Assembly (NCBI RefSeq): GCF_016583835.1
Contig: NZ_NRRW01000023.1
Location: 1-55,265, forward strand
Source of the DNA: Thiococcus pfennigii
Lineage (GTDB): Bacteria > Pseudomonadota > Gammaproteobacteria > Chromatiales > Chromatiaceae
Length of the DNA: 55,265 nucleotides
Direction of reading: 5' to 3'
The position numbers were made by a program, and so were the translations under genes. Below, one piece after another: positions 34,382-44,360 of the stretch. The notes under the pieces were generated by a model. It was not told the origin of the DNA and made no database searches. It saw only the letters and a program-made list of their open reading frames with translations. Each line of letters starts with the position of its first letter. The stretch's first letter is position 1.

Positions 34382-35068
34382 TCAGGCCCCGCCCTTTTCG
34401 GCGCCGCGCTTGCTCAGGCGCTCGCCGGCAACCCAGTAGACCAGGTCCTCGGCGATGTTGGTGACGTGGTCGCCGACGCGCTCCAGCGACTTGGCGATGA
34501 ACAGCGCATGGCTGTAACTCGCTGCCGCGCGCGGCTCGCGACACATCTCCTCGACCAGGGCATTGAAGGTCTCGTCGTACCGGGCGTCGATCTCGCTGTC
34601 GGCGTGCCAAATCGCCTTGGCCGCGGAGATATCGCCCTCGGTGATGGCCGCGAGGATCCCGTCGAGCTGGGCGAGGACGCGCTCGGCGAGATCCCGCGTG
34701 CGGGTGAAATCGACCGGGCTCCCTTGCCCGGCGATCATCGTGATGCGCCGCGCGATGCTCTTCGCGTGGTCGGCGGTGCGCTCCAGATCGGTGGCCATCC
34801 GGTCGCAGCTGACCAGCGTGCGCAGATCGACACCGAGCGGTTGGCGCAGCGCCAGGATCCGCTGGACCTCGTCGCTGATCTTTCGATCGAGATCGTCGAC
34901 CCGCTCCTCGGTCGCCTCGATCGCCGCGCCGCCGCCGATCGGCGCATCGCCGAGCAGGTCGACGGCCGCGGCCAGCTGCCCGCGGACCAGTTGACCCATC
35001 TGCAGCACGTCAGCTGCGACCGTGCGCAGCGCCTCGTCGAATGCCCTGACCGTATGCTCTTTCATCAT
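34382..35068 (-). CDS. phoU: phosphate signalling protein PhoU
   Basis: A 228-residue helical protein made of two PhoU three-helix repeats. Metal-binding style motifs are present: DDLDRKISDEVQRIL and ERTADHAKSIARRI in the first, DARYDETFNALVEEM and LERVGDHVTNIAEDLVYW in the second. PhoU links the Pst phosphate transporter to the PhoR-PhoB system and dampens phosphate uptake. Two ATG codons stand in tandem at 35068 and 35065; either may be used. It follows galU by 20 bases on the same strand, an unusual partner; no pst or phoBR genes are in the window. Confidence 0.93.
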   Translation of the reverse strand: MMKEHTVRAFDEALRTVAADVLQMGQLVRGQLAAAVDLLGDAPIGGGAAIEATEERVDDLDRKISDEVQRILALRQPLGVDLRTLVSCDRMATDLERTADHAKSIARRITMIAGQGSPVDFTRTRDLAERVLAQLDGILAAITEGDISAAKAIWHADSEIDARYDETFNALVEEMCREPRAAASYSHALFIAKSLERVGDHVTNIAEDLVYWVAGERLSKRGAEKGGA

Positions 35069-35088
35069 CGCGTCCCGATCGGTCCCCG

Positions 35089-35964
35089 TCAGTCGATGGT
35101 CAAGGTTTTCAGGTAGGCGGCGAAGGGTGCGCCGAGCTCCGGGTGCTGGAGACCGAGCTCGACCTGCGCCTCCAGGTAGCCGAGCTTGCTGCCACAGTCG
35201 TAACGCTTGCCCTTGAATGGATGAGCGATCACGGGCTCCTCGGCGAGCAGTGCGGCGATGCCGTCGGTGAGCTGGATCTCGCCGCCAGCGCCGGCCTGGG
35301 TCGCGGCGAGCTTATCGAAGATCCGCGGCGTCAGGAGATAGCGGCCGACCACGGCGAGGTTCGACGGCGCCTCCGCAGGGGCCGGCTTCTCGACGATCGA
35401 GGTGACGCGCAGTTCGCCGTCCGGGCCGGCCTCGGTCGCGACGATGCCGTACTTGTTGGTCTCCTGGTGCGGCACCTCCTCGACGCCCAAGACGCTACAC
35501 CCGAATCGCTCGTAGACCTCGGCCATCTGGGCGATGACCCCGTTGGCCTCCCCCTGGATCAGATCGTCGGCGAGGATCACAGCGAACGGCTCGTCGCCGA
35601 TGACCGGCTGGGCGCAGAGCACCGCGTGGCCGAGCCCGAGGGCCTCGGCCTGGCGCAGGTAGATGCAGCTCACGTGCGCGGGCAGCACGCCCTGGACGAT
35701 CTTCAGCAGCTTCTGCTTACCGCCCGCCTCCAGCTCCATCTCCAGTTCGTAGGCCTTGTCGAAATGGTCCTCGATCGAACGCTTGTTGCGACCTGTGATG
35801 AAGACCATCTGCTCGACCCCGGCCGCCTCGGCCTCCTCGACCGCGTACTGAATCAACGGTTTGTCGACGACCGGCAGCATCTCCTTGGGGCTCGCCTTGG
35901 TTGCCGGCAGGAAACGGGTGCCCAGCCCGGCCACGGGAAAGACTGCCTTGCGGATTGTCGCCAT
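35089..35964 (-). CDS. galU: UTP-glucose-1-phosphate uridylyltransferase GalU
   Basis: A 291-residue enzyme with the nucleotidyltransferase signature [19 protein letters not shown] at residues 14-32, the [13 protein letters not shown] helix, the ILADDLI metal aspartates and [14 protein letters not shown], all typical of GalU. It makes UDP-glucose for capsule, LPS and glycan synthesis. ATG 35964 follows GAGGAGC. The protein has the normal length. It heads a two-gene transcript with phoU. The 245 bases upstream (to the end of pyrF) hold no gene. Confidence 0.95.
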   Translation of the reverse strand: MATIRKAVFPVAGLGTRFLPATKASPKEMLPVVDKPLIQYAVEEAEAAGVEQMVFITGRNKRSIEDHFDKAYELEMELEAGGKQKLLKIVQGVLPAHVSCIYLRQAEALGLGHAVLCAQPVIGDEPFAVILADDLIQGEANGVIAQMAEVYERFGCSVLGVEEVPHQETNKYGIVATEAGPDGELRVTSIVEKPAPAEAPSNLAVVGRYLLTPRIFDKLAATQAGAGGEIQLTDGIAALLAEEPVIAHPFKGKRYDCGSKLGYLEAQVELGLQHPELGAPFAAYLKTLTID

Positions 35965-36209
35965 CGATTGCTCCTCAGATTGAATGGGGCCGGTCCGCCG
36001 CCGCTCGCGACGCCGGGCGGCTGATACACCGATCGCCGAGCGGCCGTCGGTCCATCCTGAACGAAAGTGTCACTTGTGATCTTGCCACGGCGAACTGCCC
36101 GCTGCCCCGCCCGGTGCATGTCCCCCGGCGCACGAACGCCGGGCTCTAGCCTCCCGCCTCACCTTACAACGGCGCCCGCCACACGGCCAGCGACGACGCG
36201 TGACTCGCG

Positions 36210-36917
36210 TCAGACGCCCGGGGCGGCCGTCTCCGCCTCGATCGCTGCCAGTGCCACGAGCGGGTCCGCAGCGGCGGTGATCGGCCGGCCGATCACCAGA
36301 TAGTCGGCGCCGGCCGCGAGGGCCTCGCTCGGGGTCATCACGCGCTTCTGATCGCCGGTCGCGGCGCTCCTCGGGCGCACGCCGGGGGTCACAAGCAGGA
36401 GGCCCGGACCGCGCGTAGCGCGGACCATCGCCGCCTCACGCGGTGAGCAGACGATGCCATCGAGTCCAGCCTCTGCGACCAAGCCGGCGAGGCGCAGGAC
36501 CCGCTCGGCCGGGTCGCCCGGGCAGCCGATCGCCGCCAGGTCGTCGCCATCGAGGCTGGTCAGCACCGTCACGCCGATCAGGCGCGGGGGCCGCTCGTAC
36601 CCGGCGAGGCGCGCGCGCGCCGCCTCCATCATGGCCCGTCCGCCCGAGGCATGGAGATTCACCATCCAGACGCCGAGGTCCGCGGCCGCCGCGCAGGCCG
36701 CGGCCACCGTGTTCGGGATGTCGTGGAACTTGAGATCGAGGAAGATCTCGAAGCCCAGGCCCTGGAGGCGCGCGACGAAGGCCGGTCCGAGGCGCGTGAA
36801 GAGTTCCTTGCCCACCTTGAGCCGGCAGCGCTGCGGGTCGAGCTGCTCGGCCAGCGCGATGGCCGGCGCCTCGGCGGGGAAGTCCAGTGCGACGATGATG
36901 CGAGGGTCTCTGTTCAA
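36210..36917 (-). CDS. pyrF: orotidine 5'-phosphate decarboxylase
   Basis: A 235-residue TIM-barrel enzyme with the catalytic segment [13 protein letters not shown], the N-terminal IIVALDFP strand and the phosphate-binding C-terminus VTPGVRP...DYLVIGRPI. It makes UMP in pyrimidine synthesis. The start is a TTG at 36917: GGAGG lies six bases upstream and the protein then begins [14 protein letters not shown]. Using the upstream in-frame codon at 37001 would overlap lapB and add an unrelated leader. It is 28 bases downstream of lapB, the standard gammaproteobacterial order. Confidence 0.95.
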   Translation of the reverse strand: MNRDPRIIVALDFPAEAPAIALAEQLDPQRCRLKVGKELFTRLGPAFVARLQGLGFEIFLDLKFHDIPNTVAAACAAAADLGVWMVNLHASGGRAMMEAARARLAGYERPPRLIGVTVLTSLDGDDLAAIGCPGDPAERVLRLAGLVAEAGLDGIVCSPREAAMVRATRGPGLLLVTPGVRPRSAATGDQKRVMTPSEALAAGADYLVIGRPITAAADPLVALAAIEAETAAPGV

Positions 36918-36945
36918 GCGGATCCTCCGGGAAGGGTCAGGTGGC

Positions 36946-38181
36946 TCAGGAGGCCGGGCGCGGGCCGATGTCCACCGCCGCCGGCTCGTCGTGACGGCCA
37001 TCGCTCGACCCGGGCACCAGCTCCGCGATCGGCTCAGGCTCGATCGGGCGTATCGTCTTCCAGCGCGTGCAGCTCGGGCACTGCCAGTGCAAACGGCGGG
37101 CCGTGAAGCCGCAGTGCTCGCACTGATAGGCCGGGCGGTGCGCGAGCAGGTGGCGCAGGACCTTGAGGCTTACACGCGCCGTCTCGTCGCCCTTCCCATC
37201 GGCCTGGGCGAGGCGCAGTTCGAGCAGGCGGGCGAGGCCTCCGAGGTCGGCATGCCGCTCGAGGTAATCGCCGAGCAGGCGGATCGCCGCCGGCTCGCCC
37301 TGCCCCGCGCGCACCGCCTCGACGAGGCTCAGCATCAGCGCCGAACTCGGCCGGTCGCGGTAGAGGCGCGTGAGCTCGGCGATCACGGCCGCCGGCGCCT
37401 CGTCGGCGAGGCAGGCCAACAGGCGCGGCAGGACCTCCCGAACGAAACGGGGATCCTGGCGCACGACGCGCCGGTAGAGATCGAGTGCGCCCGCCCGGTC
37501 GCCCCGCTGCGAGGCGAGCTCGGCACGCAGCAGGAGCGCCCGGGCGCAACCCGGGTCGCTCGCATCGGCCTGGTCCAGGTGTGCGACGACCGCCGGGGTC
37601 TCGCCCGCGCGTAGCGCCTTCTCGGCGATCTCGCAGTGGTATTGGGCGATCTCGACGTGCAGCGGCACGCCCTGGCGCACCCGTAGCTGCTCGGCGACCT
37701 CCAGGCAGCGCACCCAATCCTTCTCCTGCTGATAGAGTTCCAGCAATGCCCGCAGGGCGCGCTCGGGCTGGAGTCTATGCTCGAGCAGTTCGTGGAATAG
37801 GCTCTCGGCGCGATCGAGGAGCCCGGCACGCATATAGTCCTGGCCGAGTTCGTAGAGGGCGAAGCCGCGCGCCTCCGGTTCCAGATTGGCCCGAGCGACC
37901 AGATTCTGATGGATGCGGATCGCGCGTTCCACCTCGCCGCGCCGCCGGAACAGGCTACCGAGCGCCAGGTGGGTCTCGACCGTCTCCCGATCGACCTCGG
38001 CGAGCCTCAGGAAGACGTCGATCGCCTTGTCCGGCTGCTCGTCGAGCAGGTAGTTGAGACCCCGGAAGAAGGCCGGATCCTTGGCGGTCGCCGCGCTACC
38101 GAGCGAGACCCGACTGCGCTGCGCCGCCCACCAGCCCGAGGCGGCGGCGACCGGCAACAGCAGGAACAACAATTCGGTCAA
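36946..38181 (-). CDS. lapB: lipopolysaccharide assembly protein LapB
   Basis: A 411-residue inner-membrane-anchored TPR protein. Residues 1-18 ([17 protein letters not shown]) form the single membrane anchor, followed by a row of TPR repeats and a C-terminal rubredoxin-like zinc/iron site (CEHCGF and CPSCTRW). LapB brings LpxC to FtsH and so sets LPS synthesis. The start is best placed at TTG 38181 behind GAGGGG, which gives the conserved N-terminus; a GTG six codons upstream is the alternative. The usual partner lapA is not directly upstream; a divergent gene is there instead. Confidence 0.92.
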   Translation of the reverse strand: MTELLFLLLPVAAASGWWAAQRSRVSLGSAATAKDPAFFRGLNYLLDEQPDKAIDVFLRLAEVDRETVETHLALGSLFRRRGEVERAIRIHQNLVARANLEPEARGFALYELGQDYMRAGLLDRAESLFHELLEHRLQPERALRALLELYQQEKDWVRCLEVAEQLRVRQGVPLHVEIAQYHCEIAEKALRAGETPAVVAHLDQADASDPGCARALLLRAELASQRGDRAGALDLYRRVVRQDPRFVREVLPRLLACLADEAPAAVIAELTRLYRDRPSSALMLSLVEAVRAGQGEPAAIRLLGDYLERHADLGGLARLLELRLAQADGKGDETARVSLKVLRHLLAHRPAYQCEHCGFTARRLHWQCPSCTRWKTIRPIEPEPIAELVPGSSDGRHDEPAAVDIGPRPAS

Positions 38182-38349
38182 GACCGCCCCCTCGGACACC
38201 AGGATCCTCGCCGGCCGGGACGACGGATGGGCCGGCGCTCGCGCGCGCTCTGCGGGGAGGATCTCACGCTCGGACTACCTGGCGATCGACGGACCGTTAT
38301 CATACGGCATCCTCTGTGCGGCCGCGGACCCTGTATTGTAATCCGAACC

Positions 38350-38796
38350 ATGCCCCGACCCACTTCCGCCATGACCCGACCTCGAATGATGCGATCCAAG
38401 ACCCTCGCCCTATCGCTGCTAATCGGCCTGTTCGCGACCACCGCCTTCGCCCGCCCCTTCCTCGATCCCGAGACCGAGCAACTGCTCGTCGAGGCGGTCG
38501 AGGCGGCCGTGACGCTCGACCTCTTCCATGCCAGGTGCCGTTCCGACGGCTCGAACCGCCGCACGGAGAACCTCAACAAGCTGATCGCCGGCAAATTCCG
38601 GCTGACGGTCCTGGGCGTCCAGGACGACCTCTTCCCGGAGCGCTCCTATCGGCGCGCCCAGGAACGGCTGCAACGGGACTTCGCCGCCGAGCTGCGCGCC
38701 GCCGGCGGCTGCCAGGCGGCCCGCGCAAGTGGCATCGCCGAACGGCTCGCGACGCGCTATCAGGAACTCTTCACGGCGCTCGAACGGCTCCCCTGA
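38350..38796 (+). CDS. small secreted protein, function unknown
   Basis: About 148 residues from the first ATG, or 136 from the tandem ATG at 38386/38389, after which a clear signal peptide follows (MMRSKTLALSLLIGLFATTAFA, cleaved before RPFLDPETEQ; this is split here for clarity). The mature part is helical and charged with two cysteines (FHARCRSDG, AAGGCQAAR), which could form a disulfide in the periplasm. No domain is recognised. It is divergent from lapB, with about 170 bases between. A TGTAAT close to the first ATG may argue for the internal start. Confidence 0.6.
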   Translation: MPRPTSAMTRPRMMRSKTLALSLLIGLFATTAFARPFLDPETEQLLVEAVEAAVTLDLFHARCRSDGSNRRTENLNKLIAGKFRLTVLGVQDDLFPERSYRRAQERLQRDFAAELRAAGGCQAARASGIAERLATRYQELFTALERLP

Positions 38797-38987
38797 TGGA
38801 CACCCGGGAACGATTCCCGAATGGACGGCACGAATCGGCACGCGATATCGGGTTATGCTGCGCCAACTCGACCTGCATCTCGATCCCAGTGGCGCTCGGC
38901 TCCCGCCCTTCGAGCGGCGTGGGTCCGGTTGCCGTGACGCACGCCGCTACATTTTTTGGCGGTCCCGCCACTCGTGCACGCTCGTTG

Positions 38988-39023
38988 GCCCCTCGGGGCG
39001 TAACCCGACGGCCGGCAACGCAA
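38988..39023. repeat. partial family A repeat
   Basis: CCCCTCGGGGCGTAACCCGACGG plus GCCGGCAACG matches the short family A hairpin seen at 11953-11983 and the right flank found at the very start of the window. A degenerate ATCGGGTTATGCTGCGCC lies 140 bases upstream (38847-38864). The gap 38797-39084 has no gene. Confidence 0.5.
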
Positions 39024-39084
39024 CAGCCAGCGAGGCCACTGGCGGGTCACGCGGCGCTCGCCCGACGAACCGCCCTGACGACCC

Positions 39085-39870
39085 TCAAAGGTCGTGGACG
39101 GCGCGAAAGCGGAAGGCCTCCAGCAAGGCCCCGCCGACCGCACCACCGATCAGCCCGCCCATCATCGCCACCGGGACATCGCGCTGTAGGGCGCTGCTGA
39201 CGGCGAGTTCGGCGGCATCGAGGTGGTCGACCAGCGGCCCGACGACGAGCCACAGGGCACCCGCCGCGCTGGCCGCCAGGACCCCGATGACGATCGCCTC
39301 GATCAGGTTGCAATAGCGGCTCGGGTGGCGTGGCGTCGTGACCCGCACCCACCAGCGCACCGAGGCGACGTAGAGGATGCCATTGACCGAGACGAGAAAG
39401 GCGAGGATGCCGGCGATCTGGAAGGCCTCGGCGTGATGGGGCTCGGCGAGCATCAGGGCCACCCCGCACACCCCGCCAGCCGCGAGCCCGGCCAGCGCCT
39501 TGCCCGGCACGCCGCGCGAGCAGCGATCCGGGAAGCGCACGAGGATGCCGAGCAGCGTCCCGATCAGGGCCGCGACGAGGGCCACCTGGAGGACGTCGAG
39601 GACGCCGGGCCAGGCGAAGAACACCGCGGTCGCGACGGTCAGACCGATGGCGGTTGCCACTAGGGCGACCTCGCGCGCGCCGTAGAAGGCCGCCCCGACG
39701 GCCCCGGCCAGCGCGGCGGCCGGGACGAAGGCCAGGGAATCGGCGCCGAGGGCCCGAAAGCCGATATTCAGGCCGGTGAACAGCGGCGCATAGATCAGGC
39801 CGACCAGGCTCCAGGTCAGGGCCCGCAGGAAGATCATCGCACCACGGGAGGAATGGGGCTGCACAGGCAT
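39085..39870 (-). CDS. polytopic membrane protein at the end of the transhydrogenase cluster
   Basis: A 261-residue protein with six or seven predicted membrane helices, several glycine/alanine-rich (FVPAAALAGAVGAAFYGA, MMGGLIGGAVGGALLEAF). No transporter signature is recognised. It starts at ATG 39870, 117 bases after the pntB stop, on the same strand, so it may be read with the transhydrogenase. A later ATG (39837) is also possible. The C-terminal glycine-zipper-like helix suggests close helix packing or oligomer formation. Function unknown. Confidence 0.65.
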   Translation of the reverse strand: MPVQPHSSRGAMIFLRALTWSLVGLIYAPLFTGLNIGFRALGADSLAFVPAAALAGAVGAAFYGAREVALVATAIGLTVATAVFFAWPGVLDVLQVALVAALIGTLLGILVRFPDRCSRGVPGKALAGLAAGGVCGVALMLAEPHHAEAFQIAGILAFLVSVNGILYVASVRWWVRVTTPRHPSRYCNLIEAIVIGVLAASAAGALWLVVGPLVDHLDAAELAVSSALQRDVPVAMMGGLIGGAVGGALLEAFRFRAVHDL

Positions 39871-39986
39871 CACCGAGCTCGACAGAGGATGGGCCGGGCG
39901 GCGCGTCGATGCGCGTCGCCCGACCCGGTCAGGCTAACGCCGGCCCAGGCCGGCGCCCATGACCCACAAGGGTCGCCCGGCGACCC

Positions 39987-41384
39987 TCAATGCCGGCCGC
40001 CCTTCAGGGCGCCGACCATCCCCTCGATCGTGTCCTTCGCGTCGCCGAAGATCAGCGAGGTGTTCTCCTGGTAGAAGAGCAGGTTGTCGACGCCCGAGTA
40101 GCCGGGACGCAACGAGCGCTTGAGGAAGTAGACCTGCCGCGCGCGACCCGCCTCGAGGATCGGCATACCGTAGATCGGGCTGCTCGGGTCCTCCTTGGCC
40201 GCCGGATTGACGACATCGTTGGCGCCGACGATCAGGGCCACGTCGGTGCTCGGGAAGTCCGGATTGATCTCATCCATCTCGAGCACATGGTCGTAGGGGA
40301 TGTCGGCCTCGGCCAACAGCACGTTCATGTGCCCGGGCATCCGCCCGGCGACCGGGTGGATCGCGAACAGGACCTCGACGCCGCGTGCCTCCAGCAGCTC
40401 CATCAACTCCTTGAGCGCATGCTGGGCCTGCGCCACGGCCATACCGTAGCCGGGGACGATGATGACCCGGCCGGCATCCTCCATCCAGTAGACGGCGTCC
40501 TCGACCGAGGCCGACTTGATGCCCTGCTGCGTCGCCTCGCCGGTCGCGCTCGACTCGCCGCCGTCGGTGCCGAACCCACCGAAGACGACGTTGAAGATCG
40601 AGCGGTTCATCGCCCGGCACATGATGTAGGAGAGGATCGCGCCCGAGCAGCCGACCAGGGCGCCGACGATGATCAGCAGGTTGTTGCCGAGCGAGAAGCC
40701 GGTCGCGGCCGCCGCCCAGCCCGAATAGCTGTTCAGCATCGAGATCACGACCGGCATGTCGGCGCCGCCGATCGGGATGATCAGGGTCGTGCCGAGCACC
40801 AGCGCGAGGACCGTGATCGCGACCAGCGACACGAGGCTACCGGTCATCGCGAAATGCACCGCGAAGCCGATCGCCGCCAGGCCCATCGCCGCGTTCAGCA
40901 GGTGCTGGCCGTTGAAGCGCACCGGCTTGCCGCTCAAGAGCCCTTGGAGCTTGCCGAACGCGACGACCGAGCCGGTGAAGGTGATCGCGCCGATGACGAT
41001 GCCCGCCGAGAGCTCGCCCATCAGGACCGGGTTCAGGGTCTCGGCGGCACGGCGGTTGATGAAGGTGCCGATCGCGACCAGGACCGCGGCCAGGCCGACG
41101 AAGCTGTGCAACGCCGCCACCAACTGCGGCATCGCCGTCATCTGGATGCGCATCGCGACGACCGCACCGATCGCCGCGCCGGCCACGATCGCGATCGCGA
41201 TCAGGCCGTAGGACTGGACCTCGCTGCCGGCCAGGGTCGCGCCGATCGCGATCGCCATACCGGCGATGCCGTAGAGGTTGCCCCGGCGCGCCGTCGCCGG
41301 GTGCGTGAGCCCCTTGAGGGCCAAGATGAAGAGGACCGCCGAGACGAGATAGGCGATCGCCTGCGTATTCGTTGAGAGCTCCAT
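39987..41384 (-). CDS. pntB: NAD(P) transhydrogenase beta subunit
   Basis: A 465-residue protein. The N-terminal half carries nine or so membrane helices; the C-terminal domain III binds NADP(H), with [40 protein letters not shown]-type segments and [16 protein letters not shown] (shown shortened). It couples proton entry to hydride transfer from NADH to NADP. The ATG at 41384 lies 75 bases after the second alpha subunit. Length and sequence match the three-gene type of transhydrogenase as in Rhodospirillum rubrum. Confidence 0.95.
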   Translation of the reverse strand: [465 protein letters not shown]

Positions 41385-41459
41385 GGATTGTCCTGCTGCT
41401 GGCCGGGCCGCGGGGCCCGGTGGGCTGTGCTGGAAGGGGCCGGGCGGGCCGGCGACCGT

Positions 41460-41747
41460 CTACTTCGACCGTTTCTTGAACATCGAGAGCATGCGGTGGG
41501 TCACCAGGAAGCCGCCGAAGACGTTTATCGAGGCCAGCAGCACGGCGATGAAGCCCATCGCGTCGGCCACCACGCCAGCCTCCTTCAACCCGGCGACCAG
41601 CAGGGCGCCGACGATGACGATGCCGGAGATGGCGTTGGTCAGGGCCACCAGCGGCGTGTGCAGGGCCGGCGTGACGCCCCAGACTACCCAGTAGCCGATG
41701 AAGCAGGCGAGGACGAAGACGTAGAGAGCGACCAGGGTTTCTGACAT
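41460..41747 (-). CDS. pntAB: NAD(P) transhydrogenase alpha subunit, membrane part
   Basis: A 95-residue protein with three membrane helices ([58 protein letters not shown]). It is the separate second half of the alpha subunit. The conserved NAISGI stretch is present. It starts at ATG 41747. A palindromic family C element sits between it and pntAA, so the two halves are 227 bases apart rather than adjacent. Confidence 0.93.
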   Translation of the reverse strand: MSETLVALYVFVLACFIGYWVVWGVTPALHTPLVALTNAISGIVIVGALLVAGLKEAGVVADAMGFIAVLLASINVFGGFLVTHRMLSMFKKRSK

Positions 41748-41817
41748 GGATTCGAGGCTCCGAAAGGGTTTCCGGCGGGCCGGCGGCGCCGGCCACCGGC
41801 GCGCGCGAGCAAGGAAC

Positions 41818-41962
41818 TGTTCAGAAACAACCGACACGAGCACGCGCACGACAAGGAACTACGAAATACACGAAAGTCGCGAAAAGACAGCAAATACCCG
41901 CGTGTGTAGTCCGCCTTTTCGCGTGTTTCGTAGTTCCGAAAAGATGTACCGGTTGTTCGCGA
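41818..41962. repeat. palindromic element, family C (copy 2), inside the transhydrogenase operon
   Basis: A 145-bp element related end to end to the one at 18918-19075 but in inverted orientation: outer ends GTTCAGAAACAACCG and CGGTTGTTCGC, inner arms GGAACTACGAAATACACGAA and TTTCGCGTGTTTCGTAGTTCC-type sequence. It separates pntAA from pntAB. Its long hairpin could act on the transcript, for example as an attenuator or stability element. Confidence 0.65.
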
Positions 41963-41974
41963 GTCCTCACCAAG

Positions 41975-43066
41975 CTAGCGCTCGGCGAGCATGGTCCGCG
42001 TGATCTCGTCGGCCATCAGATCCTTCAGGACCGGACCGGCCTCCCCCCGCTCGACCATGATATCGAGCAGGTTGAAGAGATTGCGGGCATAGAAGGCGCT
42101 CGCGTCGGAGGGCACCCGCGACGGCAGGTTGGTGTGTCCGACGAGGATGACGCCATGGCGCTCGACGACCTGGTCGGGCTCGGTCAGCGGGCAATTGCCG
42201 CCGTTGACCGCCGCCAGGTCGACGATGACCGAACCGGCGCGCAGGCGCTCGACGACGGCCTCGGTGATCAGGGTCGGCGCCGGGCGACAGGGAATCAGGG
42301 CCGTCGAGATGATGATGTGGGCCTTGGCCAACTCGTCGGCGAGCGCCGCCTGCTGGCGGGCCTTGGCCTCCTCGGATAGCTCCTTGGCGTAGCCGCCCTC
42401 GCCGCTGCCGCTCTCGCCGAGATCGAGCTCGATCGGCTTGGCGCCGAGCGAGCGGATCTGCTCCTTCGTCTCGGGGCGCACATCGTAGGCATGGACGTCG
42501 GCGCCGAGGCGGCGCGCCGTGGCGATCGCCTGCAGGCCGGCGACGCCGACGCCCAGCACCACCAGGCGAGCGGGCTTCGCCGAACCGGCCGAGGTCATCA
42601 TCATCGGCACGAAGCGCCCGTAGTGGGCAGCGGCCTCGAGCACCGCGCGATAGCCGGCGATGTTGCTCTGCGAGGACAGGACATCCATCGACTGGGCGCG
42701 CGAGATGCGTGGCATCCGCTCCAGCACGAGGACGCGCATGCCCTTGGCCCGCATGGCGGCCAGGACCTCGTCCTCGCCGCAGCTCTCCAGCAGGCCGATG
42801 TAGAGGCCGCCGTCGCGCATCGCCGCGACCTCATCGGCTTCCGGCCGGCGGACCTTGACGAGGATATCGACATCGAAGGCGGCGGCCCGCGCGACGACGC
42901 CGGCCCCGGCCTGCCGATAGACCTCGTCGTGATAGTGGGCGCGCGCGCCCGCCCCCTCTTCGACGAGGACCTCGAACCCCTTGCCGACGAGCTTCTGGAC
43001 CATCTCGGGGGTCATGGCCACCCGCGCCTCGCCTGCCCGTATCTCTCTCGGTACCCCGATCTTCAT
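41975..43066 (-). CDS. pntAA: NAD(P) transhydrogenase alpha subunit, NAD-binding part
   Basis: A 363-residue soluble domain I protein. MKIGVPREIRAGEARVAMTP opens the alanine-dehydrogenase/PNT N-terminal domain; the NAD-binding fold shows VLGVGVAGLQAIATARRLGA near residue 170 and the IISTALIPCRPAPTLIT and VDLAAVNGGNCP segments. It binds NAD(H) at the cytoplasmic face. ATG 43066 follows AAGGG; an ATG six codons earlier is less supported. The order pntAA-pntAB-pntB is that of the three-subunit enzyme. Confidence 0.94.
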   Translation of the reverse strand: MKIGVPREIRAGEARVAMTPEMVQKLVGKGFEVLVEEGAGARAHYHDEVYRQAGAGVVARAAAFDVDILVKVRRPEADEVAAMRDGGLYIGLLESCGEDEVLAAMRAKGMRVLVLERMPRISRAQSMDVLSSQSNIAGYRAVLEAAAHYGRFVPMMMTSAGSAKPARLVVLGVGVAGLQAIATARRLGADVHAYDVRPETKEQIRSLGAKPIELDLGESGSGEGGYAKELSEEAKARQQAALADELAKAHIIISTALIPCRPAPTLITEAVVERLRAGSVIVDLAAVNGGNCPLTEPDQVVERHGVILVGHTNLPSRVPSDASAFYARNLFNLLDIMVERGEAGPVLKDLMADEITRTMLAER

Positions 43067-43178
43067 CGTCGCTGAACCCTTCATCTGCGGCGCGTGCCGC
43101 GAACGCGGCCAAAAAATTCGCGCCATTATGGGGCGAGGCCCCGGCGATCTCAACACGGAGGCGGCCCCGAGGCCGACG

Positions 43179-43320
43179 TCGGGCTCCGGCGCGCGGCCCG
43201 CCTGTCCTTCGTCGGCGACCGCCGTGCCGGCGCGCCAACCCGACCGCGGTCGTGCAGCCATTCGCCGCGCCGTCGGGTTGGCCCTCGGGGCGTAACCCGA
43301 GAGCCGGCCATGCGGCGGCC
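43179..43320. repeat. family A repeat pair
   Basis: A long unit at 43179-43243 (GTCGGGCTCCGGCGCGCG...GGCGCGCCAACCCGAC) and a short hairpin around 43274-43303 (GTCGGGTTGGCCC/GGGGCGTAACCCGA), both diverged from the copies at 11.8-12.2 kb but in the same order and flank (GCCGGC.A.GC). They fill the 307-bp gap between ppsR and pntAA. Confidence 0.55.
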
Positions 43321-43373
43321 CCGCCGTGGGAGCCACCTCGGGCCGCGAGCCGACCGCCCGCGACCGGGCGTCC

Positions 43374-44189
43374 TCAGGAGACCGAATTGCGGAGGATCTT
43401 GACGATGTGCGAGGAGATCTCCTCGATCGACTGGGTCGTGGTGTTCAGGACCGGGACGTTCAGACGGCGAAACATCCCATGCGCCCGCTTGATGTCTTCC
43501 TCGCAGCGGGCGAGCGAGGCATAGGCGCTGCCGGGGCGGCGCTCCTCGCGGATCAGCTGGAGGCGCTGCGGGTCGATCATCAGCGCGAACAGCTTGTGCC
43601 GACAGTCCCAGACCTCCCGCGGCACGTCGCCGCGCTCGAAGTCCTCCTCGGTGATCGGATAGTTGGCACTGCACAGGCCGTAGTGCATCGCCAGATAGAG
43701 GCAGGTCGGCGTCTTGCCCGAGCGCGAGACGCCGATCAGGACGACATCGGCACGGGCGAAGTTGTCGGGGCGAATGCCGTCGTCGTTGGACATCGCGAAG
43801 TTGATCGCCTCGATCCGCTTCGTGTAGGAACTCGGCTTGGTGATCGCATGGCTGCGCCCGGACATGCGGCTCGGCGCGACCCCGAGTTCGCCCGCGAGCG
43901 GCTCGATGAAGCCCTCGAACAGCTCCATGTAGAAGCAGTTGCCGCCCCTGAGGATCCGCCGGATCCCGTCGTCGAGCATGGTCGCGAAGACGATCGGGCG
44001 CACCCCGTCGCGTTCGGCCGCCTCCTGCATCCGCTCGGTCAGCGCCTGCGCCCGCATCTCGGTGTTGATGTAGGGCATGTAGACCTGCTCGAAATCGACC
44101 GAATCGAACTGGGACAGCAGGCTGTGCCCCATCGTCTCGGCGGTGATGCCCGTGCTTTCCGATACGTAGAAGACCGTACGACGACTCAT
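43374..44189 (-). CDS. ppsR: phosphoenolpyruvate synthase regulatory protein (bifunctional kinase/pyrophosphorylase)
   Basis: A 271-residue DUF299 protein. The P-loop GVSRSGKT is at 153-160 and the N-terminal VFYVSESTGITAETMG is diagnostic. It phosphorylates PEP synthase on threonine with ADP to switch it off and removes the phosphate with inorganic phosphate. The PEP synthase gene is not adjacent in this window; usually the two are divergent, but the divergent neighbour here is an unrelated small protein. Length is normal and the start ATG at 44189 fits the family. Confidence 0.94.
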   Translation of the reverse strand: MSRRTVFYVSESTGITAETMGHSLLSQFDSVDFEQVYMPYINTEMRAQALTERMQEAAERDGVRPIVFATMLDDGIRRILRGGNCFYMELFEGFIEPLAGELGVAPSRMSGRSHAITKPSSYTKRIEAINFAMSNDDGIRPDNFARADVVLIGVSRSGKTPTCLYLAMHYGLCSANYPITEEDFERGDVPREVWDCRHKLFALMIDPQRLQLIREERRPGSAYASLARCEEDIKRAHGMFRRLNVPVLNTTTQSIEEISSHIVKILRNSVS

Positions 44190-44360
44190 TTACCGTTACT
44201 CGTGGGGGCCGCGCGGGCCTCGCGCTGGGCGTCGCACGGCCGTGATGCAAATCAATGCGGGGATCGAGGGTTATCGTCCATATTTCGGCTGTCCGTGCGG
44301 GCCTCGCGCCGGGACGCGTCGCCGCCCGCCGGCGCCATTCTAAGCCACAGGACTGCACCC

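Noticed and set aside
38200-38349. Search for lapA upstream of lapB
   Set aside because: No frame with the two-helix LapA pattern is present; the gap is intergenic and leads to a divergent gene.
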